Assembly (NCBI GenBank): GCA_934155645.1
Contig: CAKPHC010000006.1
Span: forward strand, 1 to 64,000
DNA: 64,000 nucleotides
Source: an uncultured Bacilli bacterium
GTDB lineage: Bacteria > Bacillota_I > Bacilli_A > RF39 > UBA660
Direction: 5' to 3'
The translations under genes were made by a program, and so were the position numbers. Under the pieces are notes generated by a model that ran no database searches, was not told where the DNA came from, and saw nothing but the letters and a program-made list of their open reading frames with translations. Shown one piece after another: positions 61,107 through 64,000 of the stretch. Every line of letters starts with the position of its first letter. Position 1 is the stretch's first letter.

Positions 61107-62216
61107 CTATTTTGATATTTGATTAGGAGTAGTTTTTATTTGAATTTCAGTACTTAGGATACTATCTTTTATTTTATCAAATTTGTCTTTAGACATAGTA
61201 CCTTTTGATATATCTTGGTATGCACATAATGGTGAAAATGCTTCAACCATTAATTCTCTTGTTCTTCTAGCATATTCTGGTACTGGTAATTTATAACAAT
61301 TACTAGCTAAAGTAAAAATTCCAAAGCATTTTTTATCAAAATAATCAAAGGCTTTATCACCTTCACAGTAGGTCTTGGCTATTTCACTTTTACTTGCTGT
61401 TTCGTTAAATTCTTTTAATACGCACATATCGTTTTTATTTCGATATTGATATAATTTATCATCACCTAGAAGGTCAATTAGTTTTTCTGATAATGAGATT
61501 AAAGTTGGACTATAACTTGTATTAACATGATTAATTGCATTTAACTCTTCCCTTACTTCTCTATAATCTTGTTTCTTCATTAAGCTGGTTAACATATCTT
61601 GAGTATATTTTTCATTAATGCCTTCTTCTATAATAATGTTTTTAGTATCAGTTGTAGTTACTTTTACTTTACCATTACTAGCTTCTACCTGCATTTGTTC
61701 TCTAAACATACCATGCTTACTGTTAATGGTATTACCTTCTTTTATGTATACTGGATTCTGCATTGCAAAGGCATGATTTATTTCGTGGATAAAGTAAGGC
61801 ATATTAATACTTGTTCCAAATAATTCTTTATAACGAGATGCATTGTATTCACCTTGCATATCTTTTACAACAACCCAATTTCTTTCACCTATTACATTAG
61901 CATTTTCATCAAATACTGGTACATTAGCATAATAAGAACCTGGGTCTTTATCGTTCTGGTATGGGTCTTCTTCAATGAATTCTACATGTTCGTTAACACC
62001 TGAAGTCATTTCTCTTTCAATTCTATCTCTTGTATCTTTTCCCATATCAGAAGATGAGAAAATTCTTGTATTTTCAAATAGATTACGTATATCTTGTATT
62101 TTATCTGTTCCATACTTTTCCACCATTAAAGGAAGAGTAAGTCTAATAGCAATTCTTAACTCTTCACTATAATTGTATTTATCAGAAATTGTTTGTACAA
62201 AAGTATTGTAATCCAT
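61107..62216 (-). CDS. Unknown protein with HExxH metallopeptidase-like motif
   Basis: A 369-residue soluble protein. The middle carries HEINH (about residues 144-148) in PYFIHEINHAFAM and, about 50 residues later, EEGINEKYT (197-205), which would supply a glutamate ligand as in gluzincins. The N-terminal 90 residues are helical and acidic, and the C-terminal part has several Cys. I do not recognise the family. The start is the ATG at 62216, with AGGTGAAC upstream. It lies between the yceD-rpmF pair and tmcAL, which are neighbours in Bacillus, so it looks inserted into that block. Peptidase activity is inferred. Confidence 0.65.
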   Translation of the reverse strand: MDYNTFVQTISDKYNYSEELRIAIRLTLPLMVEKYGTDKIQDIRNLFENTRIFSSSDMGKDTRDRIEREMTSGVNEHVEFIEEDPYQNDKDPGSYYANVPVFDENANVIGERNWVVVKDMQGEYNASRYKELFGTSINMPYFIHEINHAFAMQNPVYIKEGNTINSKHGMFREQMQVEASNGKVKVTTTDTKNIIIEEGINEKYTQDMLTSLMKKQDYREVREELNAINHVNTSYSPTLISLSEKLIDLLGDDKLYQYRNKNDMCVLKEFNETASKSEIAKTYCEGDKAFDYFDKKCFGIFTLASNCYKLPVPEYARRTRELMVEAFSPLCAYQDISKGTMSKDKFDKIKDSILSTEIQIKTTPNQISK

Positions 62217-62343
62217 CTTGTTCACCTGTAATTATTTTATCATGTCTTGTCTTTATTTTTTATAAAATAGATTACTTTTTACTCTTCTTTACATTTGCTT
62301 TATACACTTTTTTTAGTATAATACTACTTAAGTGAGGCGTTTT

Positions 62344-63474
62344 ATGAAGAAAATAGGAATTATTTGTGAATACAATCCATTTCATAATGGACATATTTAT
62401 CATTTGGAAAAAATAAAAGAAATGTATAATGATTCTCTTATTATTTTAGTTATGTCTTCTTCTTTTACAGAACGTGGTGAACTTAGTATTTTAAATAAAT
62501 GGGAAAAGGCAGAAATTGCTTTAAAGTATGGAGTGGATTTAGTAATTGAACTTCCTTTTGAATTTGCTAGTCAAAGTGCCGATGTATTTGCAAGGGGTGC
62601 AGTTACATTATTAAAGAAATTACAAGTAGATACAATTGTATTTGGTAGTGAATCAAATAATAGAGATGAATTAATAAAGATTGCTAATCTTCAATTAAAT
62701 AATAAGGATTACGATAATAAGGTTAAGGAATATCTTGATAAAGGAGAGAACTACCCTTCTTCTATGGCACATGCTATTAAAGATATGGGTTTAAATGAAA
62801 TAAAACTTCCAAATGATATTTTAGGACTTTCTTATACTAAGGAAATAATAAAACAAAATGCTAATATAGAAGTTGTAACTATTAAAAGAACTAATGATTA
62901 TCATAATAAAGAATTAAATAATTCTATTGTAAGTGCATCTGCTATTAGAAATAATTTAAATAATAAAGATATAATTAATTATGTACCTAGTATTACTTAT
63001 AATTATTTAAAAGAAAAAGTTGTAAATAATAATTACTTTTTACTATTAAAATATAAAATTATAAGTGAACAAGAAGGTATAAGTAAATATCAAACTGTAG
63101 ATGAAGGAATTCATAACAGAATATTAAAATATATTGAAGAAGTTAATTCAATGGAAGAATTAATATTAAAAATTAAAACTAAAAGATATACTTATAATAA
63201 ATTAAACAGGATGTTTACTCATATATTATGTGGTTTTACTAAAGAAGAAGCTAAAAATATTGAAATTAAATATATAAGAGTACTAGGATTCTCTAATTTA
63301 GGACTAAGTCATTTAAATAAAATAAAAAAAAGTTCTAGTATTCCTATTATAACTAATTTAAAGAAAGAGTACTCTTCTTTATTAAGCCTTGAGTTAAGAG
63401 TGGATAAAATTTATAATTTGATTACTAATGATAAAAATAATAGTTATTTGAAAGGACCAATTAAAAAGAATTAA
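62344..63474 (+). CDS. tmcAL: tRNA-Met cytidine acetate ligase TmcAL (YlbM)
   Basis: A 376-residue nucleotidyltransferase-fold enzyme that makes N4-acetylcytidine at tRNA-Met wobble C34 from acetate and ATP. The HIGH-type motif is in ICEYNPFHNGHIYHLE (residues 7-22). Further family segments are DLVIELPFEFASQSADVFARGAV, VFGSESNNRDE, the KRTNDYH region and the SASAIR segment. The start at 62344 follows GAGGCG; the longer reading adds four residues over that site. Length is normal. Confidence 0.95.
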   Translation: MKKIGIICEYNPFHNGHIYHLEKIKEMYNDSLIILVMSSSFTERGELSILNKWEKAEIALKYGVDLVIELPFEFASQSADVFARGAVTLLKKLQVDTIVFGSESNNRDELIKIANLQLNNKDYDNKVKEYLDKGENYPSSMAHAIKDMGLNEIKLPNDILGLSYTKEIIKQNANIEVVTIKRTNDYHNKELNNSIVSASAIRNNLNNKDIINYVPSITYNYLKEKVVNNNYFLLLKYKIISEQEGISKYQTVDEGIHNRILKYIEEVNSMEELILKIKTKRYTYNKLNRMFTHILCGFTKEEAKNIEIKYIRVLGFSNLGLSHLNKIKKSSSIPIITNLKKEYSSLLSLELRVDKIYNLITNDKNNSYLKGPIKKN

Positions 63475-63484
63475 TTGGTTTTTT
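63457..63484 (+). terminator. Terminator of tmcAL
   Basis: CCAATTAA and TTAATTGG form an 8-bp stem, then a T run. The stop codon lies in the 3' arm. Confidence 0.85.
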
Positions 63485-63531
63485 ATTTATATTTTTAATA
63501 TTTTAGTTAAATACTATAATTGGTGGTTACT

Positions 63532-64000
63532 ATGATTGAAAAATATGAAATAAGGAAAGTAGATAAAGAAAAAGTATTAGTATTATATCTTAGTTATGAT
63601 TATGAATTTGGTGGAAGTAATAACAGTACTTCTCTATTAAATAGAATTAATGCTTTTATTAAGGCTAATAAGATTAAATGGGATGGTAATAAAGTTATTA
63701 TTGTTGTAGGAGGATTAATTCTTGGAACTGTAGTATTAGGTAAGATTGATTTTGATAATAATAGTGATTCTTTTAATTATGTTAGTAATATTATATTAAA
63801 TCATTTTGATTATGATAATAATGAGGTTGGATATTCTAAAATTGATATAACAGACCCAGTAATAATAACTGAGGAAAAGGAAGATGATTTAGAAGTTGTG
63901 AGTGAAGACCCAGTAATAATTACTAATGCAAAAGTTGTTGAAAAGGAAGAAATAAAAGAAGAAAAACAAGATAATAATTTAATAACTCTTTATCGAAGTA
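63532..64000 (+). CDS. Unknown protein, cut by the window end
   Basis: An open frame from an ATG after GGTGG to the edge, at least 156 residues. The start (EKYEIRKVDKEKVLVLYLSYDYEFG) is charged. A short hydrophobic strand-like stretch (KVIIVVGGLILGTVVLGKI) follows, then an acidic region with two copies of DPVIIT and runs of Lys/Glu. No family is recognised. It may be an envelope or regulatory protein whose main domain lies outside the window. Confidence 0.6.
   Translation, partial: MIEKYEIRKVDKEKVLVLYLSYDYEFGGSNNSTSLLNRINAFIKANKIKWDGNKVIIVVGGLILGTVVLGKIDFDNNSDSFNYVSNIILNHFDYDNNEVGYSKIDITDPVIITEEKEDDLEVVSEDPVIITNAKVVEKEEIKEEKQDNNLITLYRS

Noticed and set aside
1..64000. CRISPR arrays, tRNA or rRNA genes, insertion sequences
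   Set aside because: No regularly spaced repeats, no tRNA T-loop pattern and no transposase-like protein were found. The Xer gene shows no integron or phage context.

Overview
The window is very AT-rich chromosome from a low-GC Gram-positive bacterium. Gene order (ireB-ruvX-DUF1292-mltG-trmR, sepF-divIVA, ymfF-ymfH, rpmF-yceD near tmcAL, 6S RNA beside tcdA and aspS-hisS) matches Bacillus-type Firmicutes. Reduced, AT-biased versions of these genes plus SipW-type surface proteins suggest an uncultured gut member of the Bacilli (RF39/Erysipelotrichales-like); that placement is inference. TGA is a true stop (tcdA ends in TGA, and the surface protein at 56690 ends in TGA where its paralogue ends), so the genetic code is standard, not the Mycoplasma one. 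No tRNA, rRNA, CRISPR array, prophage or intact transposon was seen.

Layout. 1-9.6 kb: an Abi/HEPN-type defence gene, pyruvate phosphate dikinase, a surface-protein gene broken by one in-frame stop, a long divergent SecA-family ATPase, and thymidine kinase. 9.7-13.7 kb: a membrane protein, a Xer recombinase, an unknown gene divergent from lexA with an unusual candidate LexA operator, then tcdA and 6S RNA. 13.7-16.7 kb: a three-gene export operon (TasA-like protein, SipW-type signal peptidase, DUF5305 protein). 16.8-20.2 kb: hisS-aspS under a His-specific T-box, with a Cys/His-rich tail on HisRS. 20.2-24.4 kb: DUF2207-LemA pair, a RhuM gene lacking its usual Fic/Doc half, and small membrane proteins. 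24.4-29 kb: a nucleotide-kinase-like gene and alaS under an Ala-specific T-box, then an AI-2E-family permease. 29-34.7 kb: recD2, a glycine-rich surface protein, a tiny membrane protein and peptide deformylase. 34.7-39.8 kb: the mltG/ruvX operon, a rhomboid protease and a dockerin-repeat surface protein. 39.8-45.3 kb: M16-family pair, deoD, a Fic protein and a minimal HExxH protein. 45.3-55 kb: ftsK, a decayed KilA-N gene between repeated terminators, dnaE, rpmB, a lipoprotein, divIVA, sepF and a HerA-like ATPase. 55-58.2 kb: tandem surface proteins whose promoter and 5' ends are a near-identical 648-bp duplication. 58.2-64 kb: queH, a ClpX-like ATPase, rpmF, yceD, a second HExxH protein, tmcAL and a truncated gene at the edge.

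The main theme is a dispersed SipW-type surface-protein system. Five genes (4067, 16197, 31577, 55011, 56690) share one N-terminal plan: a short basic start, a hydrophobic stretch, G/A-Y-A/S, then L-x-I-x-G-x-A/G-x-I-x-S-x-W. One operon carries the matching signal peptidase and a DUF5305 membrane protein. The C-terminal domains differ, one copy is broken, and one pair shows recent sequence exchange, as expected for a diversifying surface repertoire. Second themes are amino-acid-starvation control by T-boxes and a scatter of eroded host-defence or mobile-element genes (Abi, RhuM, Fic, KilA-N).
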